Below, piece after piece: positions 46,792 through 55,048 of a stretch of 64,000 nt of DNA; positions within the stretch are counted from its first letter, which is position 1; the number at the start of each line of letters is the position of its first letter. This stretch comes from DYRB01 sp963845265. GTDB lineage: Bacteria; Pseudomonadota; Gammaproteobacteria; Chromatiales; Chromatiaceae. The translations under genes were made by a program, and so were the position numbers. The notes below the pieces were generated by a model. The model searched no databases and was not told the origin of the DNA. It saw nothing but the letters and a program-made list of their open reading frames with translations. The stretch is taken from NCBI GenBank assembly GCA_963845265.1, contig CAWJRN010000010.1, positions 124,001-188,000 on the forward strand. The letters run 5' to 3'.

Positions 46792-48661
46792 TGGCTTACA
46801 AGACAATCATCGAAGACGATATCGACGTGCTGGTCGCAGGCGCCGGCTTGGGCGGCACGGGGGCCGCTTTCGAGGCCAGGTACTGGGGCAAGGATAAGAA
46901 GATCGTCATCGCCGAGAAAGCGAACATCGACCGCTCCGGAGCCGTGGCCCAGGGTCTGTACGCGATCAACTGCTACATGGGAACCCGTTTCGGCGAGAAC
47001 AACCCGGAAGATCACGTACGCTATGCGCGTATGGATCTGATGGGTATGGTTCGTGAGGATTTGCTGTTCGACATGGCGCGTCACGTTGACTCGGCCGTTC
47101 ATCAGTTCGAGGAGTGGGGTCTGCCGCTGATGCGCAACCCCAAGACCGGAGCCTATCTTCGTGAAGGGCGCTGGCAGATCATGATCCACGGTGAGTCCTA
47201 CAAGCCGATCGTGGCCGAAGCCGCGAAGAAGTCGGCCGACAAGGTCTTCAACCGTATCTGCGTCACCCACCTGCTGATGGACGAAGCCAAGGAGAACCGG
47301 GTTGCCGGTGCCGTTGGTTTCAACGTGTCGTACCGGTAATTACCACGTCTTCAAGTCCAAGACGGTCGTTTGTGGCGCAGGCGGCGCCTCGAACATCTTC
47401 AAGCCGCGCTCGGTTGGTGAAGGTGCTGGTCGTGTCTGGTATGCGCCGTGGTCGTCCGGATCGGCCTATGGCTTGATGATTGGCGCCGGCGCCAAGATGA
47501 CCCAGATGGAGAACCGCATCGTTCTGGCCCGTTTCAAGGACGGTTACGGTCCTGTGGGTGCCTACTTCCTGCACCTGAAGACTTACACTCAAAACTGTAA
47601 CGGTGAAGAGTACGAGTCGAAATGGTTCCCTGCGCTATCCGAAATGGTAGGCAAAGCATATCTGGATACTGAAGGTCAGCATTTATCTCACAAGCCAATT
47701 CCGACTTGTTTGCGTAACCACGCATTCATCAATGAAGTGGCTGCTGGTCGTGGTCCGATCCACATGGTTACCATGGAGGCCTTCCAGGATCCGCACCTCG
47801 AAGAGATCGGCTGGCACAACTTCTTGGGTATGACGGTCGGTCAGGCCGTGCTGTGGGCGGCAACCGACGTCGATCCGAAGAATGAGAACCCGGAACTGAC
47901 CACCTCCGAGCCGTACGTCATGGGCTCGCACGCTACCGGTTGCGGCGCCTGGTGCTCCGGTCCGGAAGACGTGTCCCCGCCTGAGTACTTCTGGGGCTAC
48001 AACCGTATGACCACGGTCGAGGGCCTGTTCGGTGCCGGTGACGCAGTCGGCGGTACGCCGCACGCGTTCTCTTCCGGTTCCTTCACCGAGGGTCGTCTTG
48101 CGGCCAAGGCTGCCTGCAAGTACATCGATGACGGCAAGGCGGAAGGCATCCGTGTCTCTGACGAGCAGGTCAATCGCCTCAAGGAAGTAGATCTATAAGC
48201 CGATGGAGCATTACAAGATCTATCGGAATGAGATCACGGGCGGCTCGGTGAACCCGAACTACATCAACCCGCGCCAGGGCCTGGATCGCCTGCAGAAGCT
48301 GATGGACGAGTACTGCGGCGGCGTGACAGTCAGCTATATGACCAACGACAAGCTGCTGCACATCGGTCTCAAGAAGATGAAGAGCCTGGAAGAGGACCTT
48401 GAGAAGATTGCCGCAGAGAACGTCCACGAGCTGCTGCGTGCATGGGAGCTGAAGCATCGTCATCTCACCTCCGAGGCCGTCTTCCACCACACCCTGTTCC
48501 GCAAGGAAACCCGCTGGCCGGGTTACTACTATCGTGGTGATGCAATGAAGCTGGACGACGACAACTGGCACGTGCTGACCGTGTCGCATCGCGATCCGAA
48601 GACGGGCGAGTACACCATGGAGAAGGCGCCTTGCTACCACCTGGTAAGCGAGAAAGAGTAA
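46791..48661 (+). pseudogene. aprA: Adenylylsulfate reductase alpha subunit, two frameshifts
   Basis: FAD-binding catalytic subunit. The three frames cover the entire protein: 46791-47339 (DVLVAGAGLGGTGAAFEARY, the FAD motif; EKANIDRSGAVAQGLYAIN), 47302-48198 (GAGGASNIFKPRSVGEG, SHKPIPTCLRNHAF, ATGCGAWCSGPEDVSP) and 48203-48661 (MEHYKIYRNEITGG, ending APCYHLVSEKE). Two single T insertions split it: in AACGTG[T]CGTACC near 47330 and in GAAG[T]AGATC near 48189. Removing both yields 622 residues, normal length. Neither lies in a homopolymer. If real, AprBA is inactive and sulfite oxidation must use another route such as SoeABC. Confidence 0.9.
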
Positions 48662-48677
48662 GCTCGACTTAAGGGCC

Positions 48678-48712
48678 GGGCCCCCGGGAAGTCCGGGGGC
48701 CCTGTCTTTTTC
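48678..48712 (+). terminator. Intrinsic terminator after aprA
   Basis: A 10-bp GC stem (GGGCCCCCGG / CCGGGGGCCC, 5-nt loop), followed by TGTCTTTTT. It lies 16 bases after the aprA stop and is a strong rho-independent terminator for aprMBA. Confidence 0.9.
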
Positions 48713-48773
48713 CAGGGTGGAAGCTCTGCGTGCAAGTGGTTGGCGCAATTGGATCGGCCGCTACCTGGACGAG

Positions 48774-48808
48774 AAAAAGATCGACAGCATCTGTTGATCT
48801 TTTTTTTT
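48774..48808 (+). terminator. Second intrinsic terminator in the apr downstream spacer
   Basis: AAAAAGATCGACAG pairs with CTGTTGATCTTTTT (one G-U pair, CAT loop) and runs into nine T. The A-rich 5' side makes it potentially bidirectional. Two terminators in tandem separate aprMBA from the next three genes, so those probably have their own promoter. Confidence 0.85.
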
Positions 48809-48882
48809 CGCTCTTTGAAATTGCCGGTTTCGTACCAATCTTATCGTGCGCCAGGCGTGAAGCCGCATGACAGCGATGTGAA

Positions 48883-49233
48883 ATGAACATTATCGATCAC
48901 ACAGACGAAGAAATACTTGAGATCGCCCATCCCATGTGGGACGACCTCGTCAAGTACTCCAACAAAGGCCAGTACGGCAAGTTCATCAAGAAGTTCTCGT
49001 ATGACTTGCTGCTCGGCTTGAACGAGGTCGAGCTGGGTAAGCAGTTCGCACACAGCGAGTTGACACGGAGCCTGGTCGAGGAAAGAGATTATCTCGGGCT
49101 CATCAGGCGTGGCCAACACGTGACGGTTCTCTACCGGGTGCGGAGTACAAAGCGGGAAGGAGAGTATCTGGGACGGATGGTCATCGGTTACGAGAAGGGG
49201 GAGGTGCGGATTTTCGCCGCATCGATATTCTAA
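48883..49233 (+). CDS. Unknown small protein downstream of aprA (possible NTF2-like fold)
   Basis: 116 residues, not recognised. No signal peptide or membrane span. The order helix-rich N-terminus (DEEILEIAHPMWDDLVKYSN, YGKFIKKFSYDLLLGLNEVE) then beta-rich C-terminus (GQHVTVLYRVRSTKREGEYL, GRMVIGYEKGEVRIFAASIF) is reminiscent of NTF2/SnoaL-like domains, which I infer from pattern only. It precedes the FKBP-type gene by 4 bases, so they form an operon. Weak ribosome site. Confidence 0.6.
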   Translation: MNIIDHTDEEILEIAHPMWDDLVKYSNKGQYGKFIKKFSYDLLLGLNEVELGKQFAHSELTRSLVEERDYLGLIRRGQHVTVLYRVRSTKREGEYLGRMVIGYEKGEVRIFAASIF

Positions 49234-49237
49234 CGCC

Positions 49238-49747
49238 ATGAATCAGACCATTGCAGACAACAAGTTCGTCGAGCTGACCTATCGGGTCGTCGACCAGAAG
49301 ACCGGAGACGTCTTGACAACCGTGGAGTTTCCCCTGGGTTATGTTCACGGTACTAATGAGGTGTTGGCGCCGCGGGTCATGGCAGAGCTGGAGGGGAAGG
49401 CGGCCGGCGAGACGATTTCGGTGCCGATCGATTGCAACGACATCTACGGACCGAGAGACGAGTCCCTGGTCATTACCGACCTGATCGAAAACGTGCCCGA
49501 GGAGTATCGGGAGGTGGGTATGCGCATTCTCATGGAGAATGAGAGCGGCCAGGCCAAGAGTTTTCTGGTTACCCGGATCGACGAGAAGACGCTGACAATC
49601 GATGGCAACAATCCTCTTTGCGGAAGGGCCGTCGTCTTTGAGCTCGAGATCCTCGGGGTCCGCGATGCGACCGATGAAGAGATTGCCGCGGGCGGCAAAG
49701 TCGACCAGGGTCCCGACCTTGGAGGAGCCCAGGCAGTACCGATCTAG
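49238..49747 (+). CDS. FKBP-type peptidyl-prolyl isomerase (SlyD-like)
   Basis: 169 residues. FKBP core interrupted by an insert-in-flap region as in SlyD: N-terminal IADNKFVELTYRVVDQKTGD, YVHGTNEVLAPRVMAELEGK, AGETISVPIDCNDIYGPRDE, then TIDGNNPLCGRAVVFELEIL and VRDATDEEIAAGG. No His-rich metal tail, unlike E. coli SlyD. Probably a cytoplasmic folding helper; placement just after aprMBA and between two unknown genes suggests a role in maturing sulfur-oxidation proteins, an inference. Confidence 0.88.
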   Translation: MNQTIADNKFVELTYRVVDQKTGDVLTTVEFPLGYVHGTNEVLAPRVMAELEGKAAGETISVPIDCNDIYGPRDESLVITDLIENVPEEYREVGMRILMENESGQAKSFLVTRIDEKTLTIDGNNPLCGRAVVFELEILGVRDATDEEIAAGGKVDQGPDLGGAQAVPI

Positions 49748-49750
49748 ATT

Positions 49751-50497
49751 ATGACCGGCGTATTTCCTATGAATGTTCTGGCCGCTGAGATTGATGCCAT
49801 TTCTGATCTGGCGCTGCAGGTCATGCAAGCGATTCTGGAAAGGCATGAGGAAGCACAAGAGATCATGGAAGATGAGTCTGGCCCGTTGGCGCTGGCGAGG
49901 GCATTGTCGGATTTTTTTCAGATCGCCGGGGTAGTGGAAGCGGACGACTGCTACCTGGAGTCAGATGAGCTGATCGAGTTCAGCAACTATGGATTGGACT
50001 TGCTGGACAGGCTTGCTTTTCTGGTCCGCAAGATCGAGATCATGGACAAAAGGGACACCGTGGCAAGAATGTTTGCATCAATGGGGGTTTGGGTTGCGCG
50101 CCGCGGCGCCACAATCGATAAGCTCGAAGGTGTTGCAGACGGTTTCGGGATGATAGTCAACGGATTGAGCGCCGCGGATGATCTTCGCGATGTGTGTGGC
50201 CTTATGGAGGAGGTCGTAGAAGTGGCATCGGAGAGACTGCAATTGGACGAGGACCGAAGCAATGCCTGGCGTCCCTGGCGAGTGATCAATTTGAATGCTG
50301 GCATTGCAGCCACCCGATCACTGGATCCCGAGTTGATGCAAATCACGTTTGAGAAACTGGGCCGACGTTTGCCATATGACATGCCGGGCTTCCTCGCGGA
50401 TGGCATGAGGCAGATGGCTGTTGGGAACGTCCCGGATGCCGTGAGAGACGTGATGCGCCGATGCGCGGAAAAGTGGCCGAATGCGCGGCCTCACTAA
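49751..50497 (+). CDS. Unknown apr-linked helical protein
   Basis: 248 residues, no known domain that I can name; the central part (DTVARMFASMGVWVARRGAT, IDKLEGVADGFGMIVNGLSA) is weakly reminiscent of DUF1641-type all-alpha proteins found with sulfur-metabolism enzymes. Acidic, no signal peptide or clear membrane helices. An ATG eight codons in (MNVLAAEID) is an alternative start. It follows the FKBP-type gene after 3 bases, third in the cluster. Confidence 0.65.
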   Translation: MTGVFPMNVLAAEIDAISDLALQVMQAILERHEEAQEIMEDESGPLALARALSDFFQIAGVVEADDCYLESDELIEFSNYGLDLLDRLAFLVRKIEIMDKRDTVARMFASMGVWVARRGATIDKLEGVADGFGMIVNGLSAADDLRDVCGLMEEVVEVASERLQLDEDRSNAWRPWRVINLNAGIAATRSLDPELMQITFEKLGRRLPYDMPGFLADGMRQMAVGNVPDAVRDVMRRCAEKWPNARPH

Positions 50498-50522
50498 GGA
50501 ATCCCTGATCAAATCAGAGGTT

Positions 50523-50657
50523 CCGCGGGGGTAACTCTCACCCGGTTAATACCTGGTTAGGATCTGAGCTCGTTGTCACTGGCGCGACAGCGGAATCGTT
50601 GTCGTAATTCGATTACGACAACGAGTCCCAAGGGAGGGGGTAAGTAGTTACCCGCGG
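50523..50657. repeat. Structured intergenic element with nested palindromes
   Basis: The outer arms CCGCGGGGGTAACT (50523-50536) and AGTTACCCGCGG (50646-50657) are near-inverted. Inside, 50597-50623 is a perfect hairpin CGTTGTCGTAAT / ATTACGACAACG with a TCG centre, and TTGTC...GACA lies just before it. No coding capacity. It is either a miniature repeat element or a folded RNA. The gap of 440 bases around it holds nothing else. Confidence 0.55.
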
Positions 50658-50941
50658 GGAGGGAAGCACCGCCGTTTTCGGCGTCTTTATGGCGTTGAAA
50701 ACGAGGGAATCGGGAAACTACGTTTTCGGGCTTCGTGCTCTGATGCAGTCAGGAAGGATTCATCCAGAGCTTGCTGGTGAAGCCCTGATCTATTGAGCGC
50801 TTTTCCATCCCGGATGATTGCATCGGCTCTAAGATTGAGCCCTGTTCTGTTCGAGGATTCTGCAAAATCCTCGAGTGACATACTGATTGAGGGGCCCGCA
50901 GACAGTGCGGCGTATGGGAATTGGCTCTTGGTTTCTGCTTG

Positions 50942-51253
50942 TCAAGCGTGGAAGAGCTTTTTCATAGTGCTGTACACACATTCGTACGTATACGAATTCT
51001 CGCCGCAATGAATGATTTCATCGTCATTCGCGCGGAACGTTAAATATGGGTGTACCTCCACACCATCAGCCTCAATGCCTGCCAAGTCATCCATGGTACT
51101 GGCGATACTTAAAGCAATGCTTGCTGTAAGGTCTTCCAGCTTTTCCGACTCCAGGCCAGCTTCTAGAAGCTTGATTTTGATTTTTTCAACAATCTCGGAG
51201 ACGAATATGTCTTGGTACGCTTCGAACGTCGAAGTGTCTAATGTCAGTTGCAT
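50942..51253 (-). CDS. Small hypothetical protein
   Basis: 103 residues, acidic, lower GC than the surroundings. Helical N-terminus (FEAYQDIFVSEIVEKIKIKL, LEDLTASIALSIASTMDDLA) then a beta-like C-terminus with two cysteines (IIHCGENSYTYECVYSTMKK). No family recognised; looks like accessory or phage-derived cargo. No good ribosome site before the ATG. Confidence 0.5.
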   Translation of the reverse strand: MQLTLDTSTFEAYQDIFVSEIVEKIKIKLLEAGLESEKLEDLTASIALSIASTMDDLAGIEADGVEVHPYLTFRANDDEIIHCGENSYTYECVYSTMKKLFHA

Positions 51254-51357
51254 TCTCGATAGCCCCGCGGTGCGTAGTAGTGACTCAGGATGCTTGCGCG
51301 AGATTGTCGGCTCTTCCGGAAGAATGCGAAAGGTGGTGGGCTAGATTCCGATAGGGT

Positions 51358-51388
51358 GGCCGCGTGACCGCTGGGCGTTCACGCGGCC
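51358..51388. terminator. Stem-loop after the 53-residue ORF
   Basis: GGCCGCGTGA pairs with TCACGCGGCC around an 11-nt loop. It follows the stop of the small minus-strand ORF at 51396 by 8 bases. No T-run on that strand. Confidence 0.45.
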
Positions 51389-51395
51389 GCGGATT

Positions 51396-51557
51396 TTAAG
51401 GCCGCTTTGGGGTTTGGTACGGGACCTCTTTCTGAAATTTCTCCCAGATGACCTCGTATCCGACAAACCCCTTTTCATTGGGCTTCATCTGACGGGTCAG
51501 TATAAATTGGCTGTTGCCATCTGGAACCTGGGGACGGGTTTTTTTCGGCTCGCTCAT
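51396..51557 (-). CDS. 53-residue basic hypothetical protein
   Basis: Starts MSEPKKTRPQVPDGNSQF, continues FILTRQMKPNEKGFVGYEVI and WEKFQKEVPYQTPKRP. A good Shine-Dalgarno (AAAGGTGA) lies 4 bases before the ATG on the minus strand, and a stem-loop follows the stop. No family recognised. Charged, soluble, Lys/Pro-rich. Context is a gene-poor remnant zone. Confidence 0.55.
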   Translation of the reverse strand: MSEPKKTRPQVPDGNSQFILTRQMKPNEKGFVGYEVIWEKFQKEVPYQTPKRP

Positions 51558-52028
51558 AAGTCACCTTTATACTACAATGCCAAAGGGGGTGCTGCAGGGG
51601 GCAAGAAACAAAACCTTATCCCGGTGGAGCGGCTGTGTCAAGTAGTCGGTAAGGGCACGGAGATGCAGTTTCCCAACCACGCCGCTGTTGTGGTTCAGAC
51701 TACTTTTAAGCGCGGCGGATAGGAGAGGTATCCTGCTCCCGAGCTTGCGTCCTTTCTAGAAAACCACTCCGCAACGCACTCTACGTTCTGACATCCATTC
51801 CTGCTCGTAGCGATCATTCTTATTTCGTGTTGCAGAATATCACCGGTAAATAGTCGGGTGTCGTAGCCAGCCTCACGCTGGAGTTTGCGGCGCTTACGGC
51901 CTACGGTGTTTTGCCCTCTGACGGTACGAACCAAGCGGCCAGGTCGGGCAGGGTTTGCAGAGAGCGCGGATCGAATCAACCCCGTTAAACGTCGTGATTC
52001 GAGGGGTTAGGGCCGCGGCAAGAAATGA

Positions 52029-52195
52029 CTATCCCTTCTGAGACTGAGGGACGATCCTGATGAAGCAGGGTGCCAGCCCGGGTTTACGTTCCAAACGGTT
52101 CTCGATTTCCCGTATCGCCTTCTTCGCGACCGAAATACCTGCGCGGTAGACTCTCGTGACTTTTCGTACCGTAGGTTTGATCCCTCTGTTAGGTC
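52029..52195 (-). pseudogene. C-terminal remnant, possibly transposase-derived
   Basis: Open frame without a start codon: PTVRKVTRVYRAGISVAKKA, IREIENRLERKPGLAPCFIR, then IVPQSQKG and stop. The VYRAG-SVAKKAI-ENRLERKPGL pattern recalls the tail of some DDE transposases, but I cannot name the family. Sequence from 51558 to 52028 shows no convincing gene. Confidence 0.3.
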
Positions 52196-52217
52196 ATGTT
52201 GCGCGCCAGACCGAGGC

Positions 52218-52400
52218 CCTTACCTCGACGGGGCCAAACTAGCCAGCGCCCTCTCGAAGATAGCGGGGTTCGGTGTAACGCCGCAAAGACCGTCCTCGGT
52301 TATCAGGGACTCCGGTCCGCCGCTCGCCAGCAGGCTGGCGATCAATGTAGTCCCACCGGACCGACTGGCCGTGCGCTAGCAGAGAACGTAGTGGGTTCAA
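52218..52400 (-). pseudogene. Transaldolase N-terminal remnant
   Basis: On the minus strand, from a TTG at 52400, NPLRSLLAHGQSV then WDYIDR matches the transaldolase N-terminus; after a one-base shift the text continues LLASGGPESLITEDGLCGVT and PNPAIFERALA, which contains the family's CGVTxNPxIFE signature. It then stops at 52218, so about 85% of the gene is missing. A GAGGAA site precedes the TTG. This is a clear gene fossil next to unrelated remnants. The 280 bp between it and the P460 gene show no other gene. Confidence 0.75.
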
Positions 52401-52684
52401 GGGCTCTTCCTCGCAGTGAGAAAAGACAGGGACCGGATGATCGGCTGGTGCATGTCATCGTTACCTGGGTTGGTCGAACCAGGAAGCGATTCCTGACACA
52501 ACGGCCGACCACAACGACCGACCGGGCAAGGAAACGTCGGCAACGGCGACCACGCTCGGCTGGCACCATCGCCAGCCGCCGAATTCAGGAAAAGTCGATG
52601 CATATCGGAAAGCCGGCGCAGCGGCACGACCGCCTGCACCTTACTGCGCCCGCATCGTGGAGCTACCGTCAAAGGCGGTTCGGA

Positions 52685-53164
52685 TTACTCGCGCCAAGTG
52701 CTGAAAACATACCCGGTCTGGCTGGCCTGCTCGAGATGGCAGCCGAAGCAGGCCCCCCTGGCCTGTTCACCCACCGCGCGTTGGTTCGGATCCCCCGCGA
52801 CGAAGCCCTCGAATCCCCAGCCGCCGGTGTCCGCGAAGCGACTCCCATCACGCTGCATCACGCCGACGATCTTGCGTGGGCCCTCGGCGATGGCGTTGTC
52901 CCCCTGGCTTACCTCCAGCAGGTCGAACACGATGACCGCGCCGTCGGGGAAGGTTCCGCTCTTGTAGCCCTCCATGGCCCGGTTGTTGGCGTAGATGTGG
53001 TGCAGACCACCGAAGGCTACGTGCAAGGGGTGGCCGGGCTCCAGGATCAGGCTCTTCACATGGGTCCAGTGGCGGTAGCCGTCCGGGTAGTCCACAGCGG
53101 ATTCGGCGGCCTGACTCAGGGGGGCGGCAACGGTCAGGCCGAGCGCGAGCAGCATGGTCTTCAT
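52685..53164 (-). CDS. Cytochrome P460 family protein
   Basis: 159 residues from an ATG with AAGGAGA eight bases upstream. Signal peptide residues 1-19 (MKTMLLALGLTVAAPLSQA). The P460-type domain has YPDGYRHWTHVKSLILEPGH, GLHHIYANNRAMEGYKSGTF, FPDGAVIVFDLLEV and a heme c site CFGCH near the C-terminus (RGACFGCHLEQASQTGYVFS). Relatives oxidise hydroxylamine or NO, or act as heme electron carriers; the enzyme type cannot be set here. It is divergent from a MarR regulator, which probably controls it. Confidence 0.9.
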   Translation of the reverse strand: MKTMLLALGLTVAAPLSQAAESAVDYPDGYRHWTHVKSLILEPGHPLHVAFGGLHHIYANNRAMEGYKSGTFPDGAVIVFDLLEVSQGDNAIAEGPRKIVGVMQRDGSRFADTGGWGFEGFVAGDPNQRAVGEQARGACFGCHLEQASQTGYVFSTWRE

Positions 53165-53189
53165 GGCAATCTCCTTGGTAGGGAGAGAG

Positions 53190-53260
53190 GTATCGAACCG
53201 ATATGATATCGATACGATACTTATAGGATAGACCCCCTGAATTGTCAAACTAGTATCGAT
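53190..53260. promoter_or_regulatory. Divergent promoter/operator region, P460 gene and MarR gene
   Basis: Three TATCGA-type half sites lie in the spacer: 53191-53196, 53207-53214 (the palindrome TATCGATA) and 53254-53260. GATACGATACTTATAGGATA in between is AT-rich and contains TATAAG on the minus strand. This arrangement fits binding by the MarR-type dimer encoded next door, with autoregulation. Confidence 0.5.
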
Positions 53261-53276
53261 GCGCTACTGTCGATGC

Positions 53277-53846
53277 ATGACTGCCGATCTGGTGCGACTC
53301 CTCGATATCGCCGAACGCCTGGGCAACCTGGTCGAGGCACGCCTCAAGGCCCTGGGGGCACCCCATGGCCTCCAGACGGTGCATATGCGTGTACTCCTGT
53401 ACCTCGCCGCCGCCAACCGTTACTCCAACACCCCACTGGCGGTGGGGGAGTACCTGGGCCTGACCAAGGGCACGGTCTCGCAAAGCCTGATCCTGCTGGA
53501 GGTCAAAGGGTGCCTGAGTCGCACCGCCGACGTGCGGGACCGGCGCGTGGTGCGCTTGGCCCTGACGGTTGCCGGGCAAGCGGTGGTGGAGGAGGCCGAG
53601 AAGCTCGGCCGGCTGCGTGCGGCGGCGGCGGATGTCCCTACGGGCGTGCTGGAGGGGTTGACCGGCCTGCTTCGCCATTTGCAGGTCCTGGAAGGCCGTC
53701 GCAGCTTCGGGCAGTGCCGCACCTGCCGACATCACTTGGCCGAGGGCCCGGGCCTGTGGCGCTGCGGCTTGACCGGCGAGCCGCTGTCGCGCGCCGATGG
53801 CGCGCGGATCTGCAGGGAGCACGAAGACGCAGGTGTTGGTCAGTAG
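53277..53846 (+). CDS. MarR-family regulator with Cys-rich C-terminal extension
   Basis: 189 residues from the ATG at 53277; an ATG six codons earlier (53259) is possible, and neither has a clear ribosome site. Winged helix: LQTVHMRVLLYLAAANRYSN, PLAVGEYLGLTKGTVSQSLI (recognition helix), LLEVKGCLSRTADVRDRRVV, RLALTVAGQAVVEEAEKLG. After residue 140 an unusual extension carries CRTCRHH, WRCGLTGEPL and ICREHE, i.e. five Cys and several His that could form a zinc or heme/Fe-S sensing site. Probable regulator of the divergent P460 gene. Confidence 0.8.
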   Translation: MTADLVRLLDIAERLGNLVEARLKALGAPHGLQTVHMRVLLYLAAANRYSNTPLAVGEYLGLTKGTVSQSLILLEVKGCLSRTADVRDRRVVRLALTVAGQAVVEEAEKLGRLRAAAADVPTGVLEGLTGLLRHLQVLEGRRSFGQCRTCRHHLAEGPGLWRCGLTGEPLSRADGARICREHEDAGVGQ

Positions 53847-53970
53847 CCACTTGGGCCGTGGTCACTCTGCCATCCGTGTTTCGTGTCCTTCCGGTAAGGC
53901 TGCATGAATCTCCGCCGCCCCCGGCCCGGTACCGTGGGAGCCTCGTACTTGGCGATTCGGAGGCTCCACG

Positions 53971-54530
53971 ATGTCACTGTCACACCCACCAGCCACGGCC
54001 GATCTGGCGGCGACGGCTGCCGCCTTTGGACTCTGGCGCGATACTAAGCCCTCAGGTGCACGCATTCCCGAAGCGCTTTGGTCGCAGGCGACCAAACTGG
54101 CCAGGACCCACGGGGTGGCCAGGGTCGCCACGACGCTGCGGCTGGACTACGTCCGGTTGAAGCGGCGCTTGACGGCGCAATCCCGGGCCAGCACAACGGC
54201 TCTCGCCGACAACGCCGCAATGCTCAGCACCCTACCCGCACCCCGGCCGGCACCGGACTTCACACTGCCAGGTATTGATGGCAACGAGCACCGGTTGGCG
54301 GCCAGCCATGGACGATACCTGCTGGTCAACTTCCGGGCGGTCTGGTGCCAGCCCTGCCGTTAGGAGATACCATCCAAGGAGCGGCTTGGCGGCAAATTCA
54401 ACGGGGCTGAGTCCGACGTACACATTCACGTGGGACCCAACATTCAGAACGCGAAGCGCGCCGCCAAAGGATTGGGCGTGACATTTCCCGTGAAAATGCG
54501 GCGCGGGCAGCCAAGGCTCCACACTGATGA
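53971..54530 (+). pseudogene. Chimeric TlpA/redoxin-like gene with in-frame stop
   Basis: The first 70 codons (FGLWRDTKPSGARIPEALWS, RTHGVARVATTLRLDYVRLK) are HTH-like and resemble small proteins found beside transposases. Codons 85-130 are the start of a thioredoxin/TlpA domain: APDFTLPGIDGNEHRLAASH, YLLVNFRAVWCQPCR. A TAG stop at 54361-54363 directly after the CxxC follows; beyond it the same frame continues EIPSKERLGGKFNGAESDVH and GLGVTFPVKM, as in TlpA proteins. Thus a CAG-to-TAG-type nonsense change in a fused, decaying gene. Confidence 0.6.
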
Positions 54531-55029
54531 TGGGTCCGACCGGCACCGCCCCGCGCAGCCGCCCAAACCGAGCACACCGACCGGCACCAGCGCCAAGCTC
54601 GCTGGCTCCGACACACTATCGCCCTCGATGACGCCGACGATGCCCTGGCCCAACAGAGCCGGATCGAATCCGAAACCCAGCGCGCCAGTAATCATGACCC
54701 GATAGAAGCCACCCAACAGGGGAACGCCGCTGAGATCGAAGAAATCAAAGGCGTCCCCAACCTTGGGCAGAAACCCGTCGATAAAGGACAGCAACAGAAT
54801 CCCACCCAGTTTGATGTCCCCGGCCACGGTCGACAGGTCGAACTCCAGCAGGGCGCCCGGGCCCAACACCAGGTCGCCGATGATGGTCAGATGCCCCGGG
54901 CTTAGACCCGGGCGCAGGGCACTGTCCTCCAAGACCTGGACCTTGGGTCCGGTCACCGAGCCGCTGCTACCGAAGAACTGGCCACCGGCGCCGATGAATA
55001 CGGCCTCGGCCGCGACAAAGGCCGAACAA
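54444..55029 (-). pseudogene. C-terminal fragment of a PEP-CTERM exported protein
   Basis: The frame from about 55029 reads FVAAEAVFIGAGGQFFGSSG, then LSPGHLTIIGDLVLGPGALL, FDLSTVAGDIKLGG and a PEP-CTERM-like sorting tail SEPASLALVPVGVLGLGG followed by Arg. The usual N-terminal signal peptide and most of the passenger are missing. The tail then runs into the TlpA-like remnant on the opposite strand. It lies just downstream of the ECF sigma gene. Confidence 0.55.
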
Positions 55030-55048
55030 GCTGCTGCTTTACAGCGTT

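Noticed and set aside
52196..53206. 336-codon plus-strand frame across the P460 gene and the transaldolase remnant
   Set aside because: The opposite strand carries a signal peptide, heme motif and ribosome site; this frame has none.
53971..54530. TAG after WCQPCR considered as pyrrolysine or programmed read-through
   Set aside because: No pyl genes or context support this; a nonsense mutation in a decaying gene is simpler.
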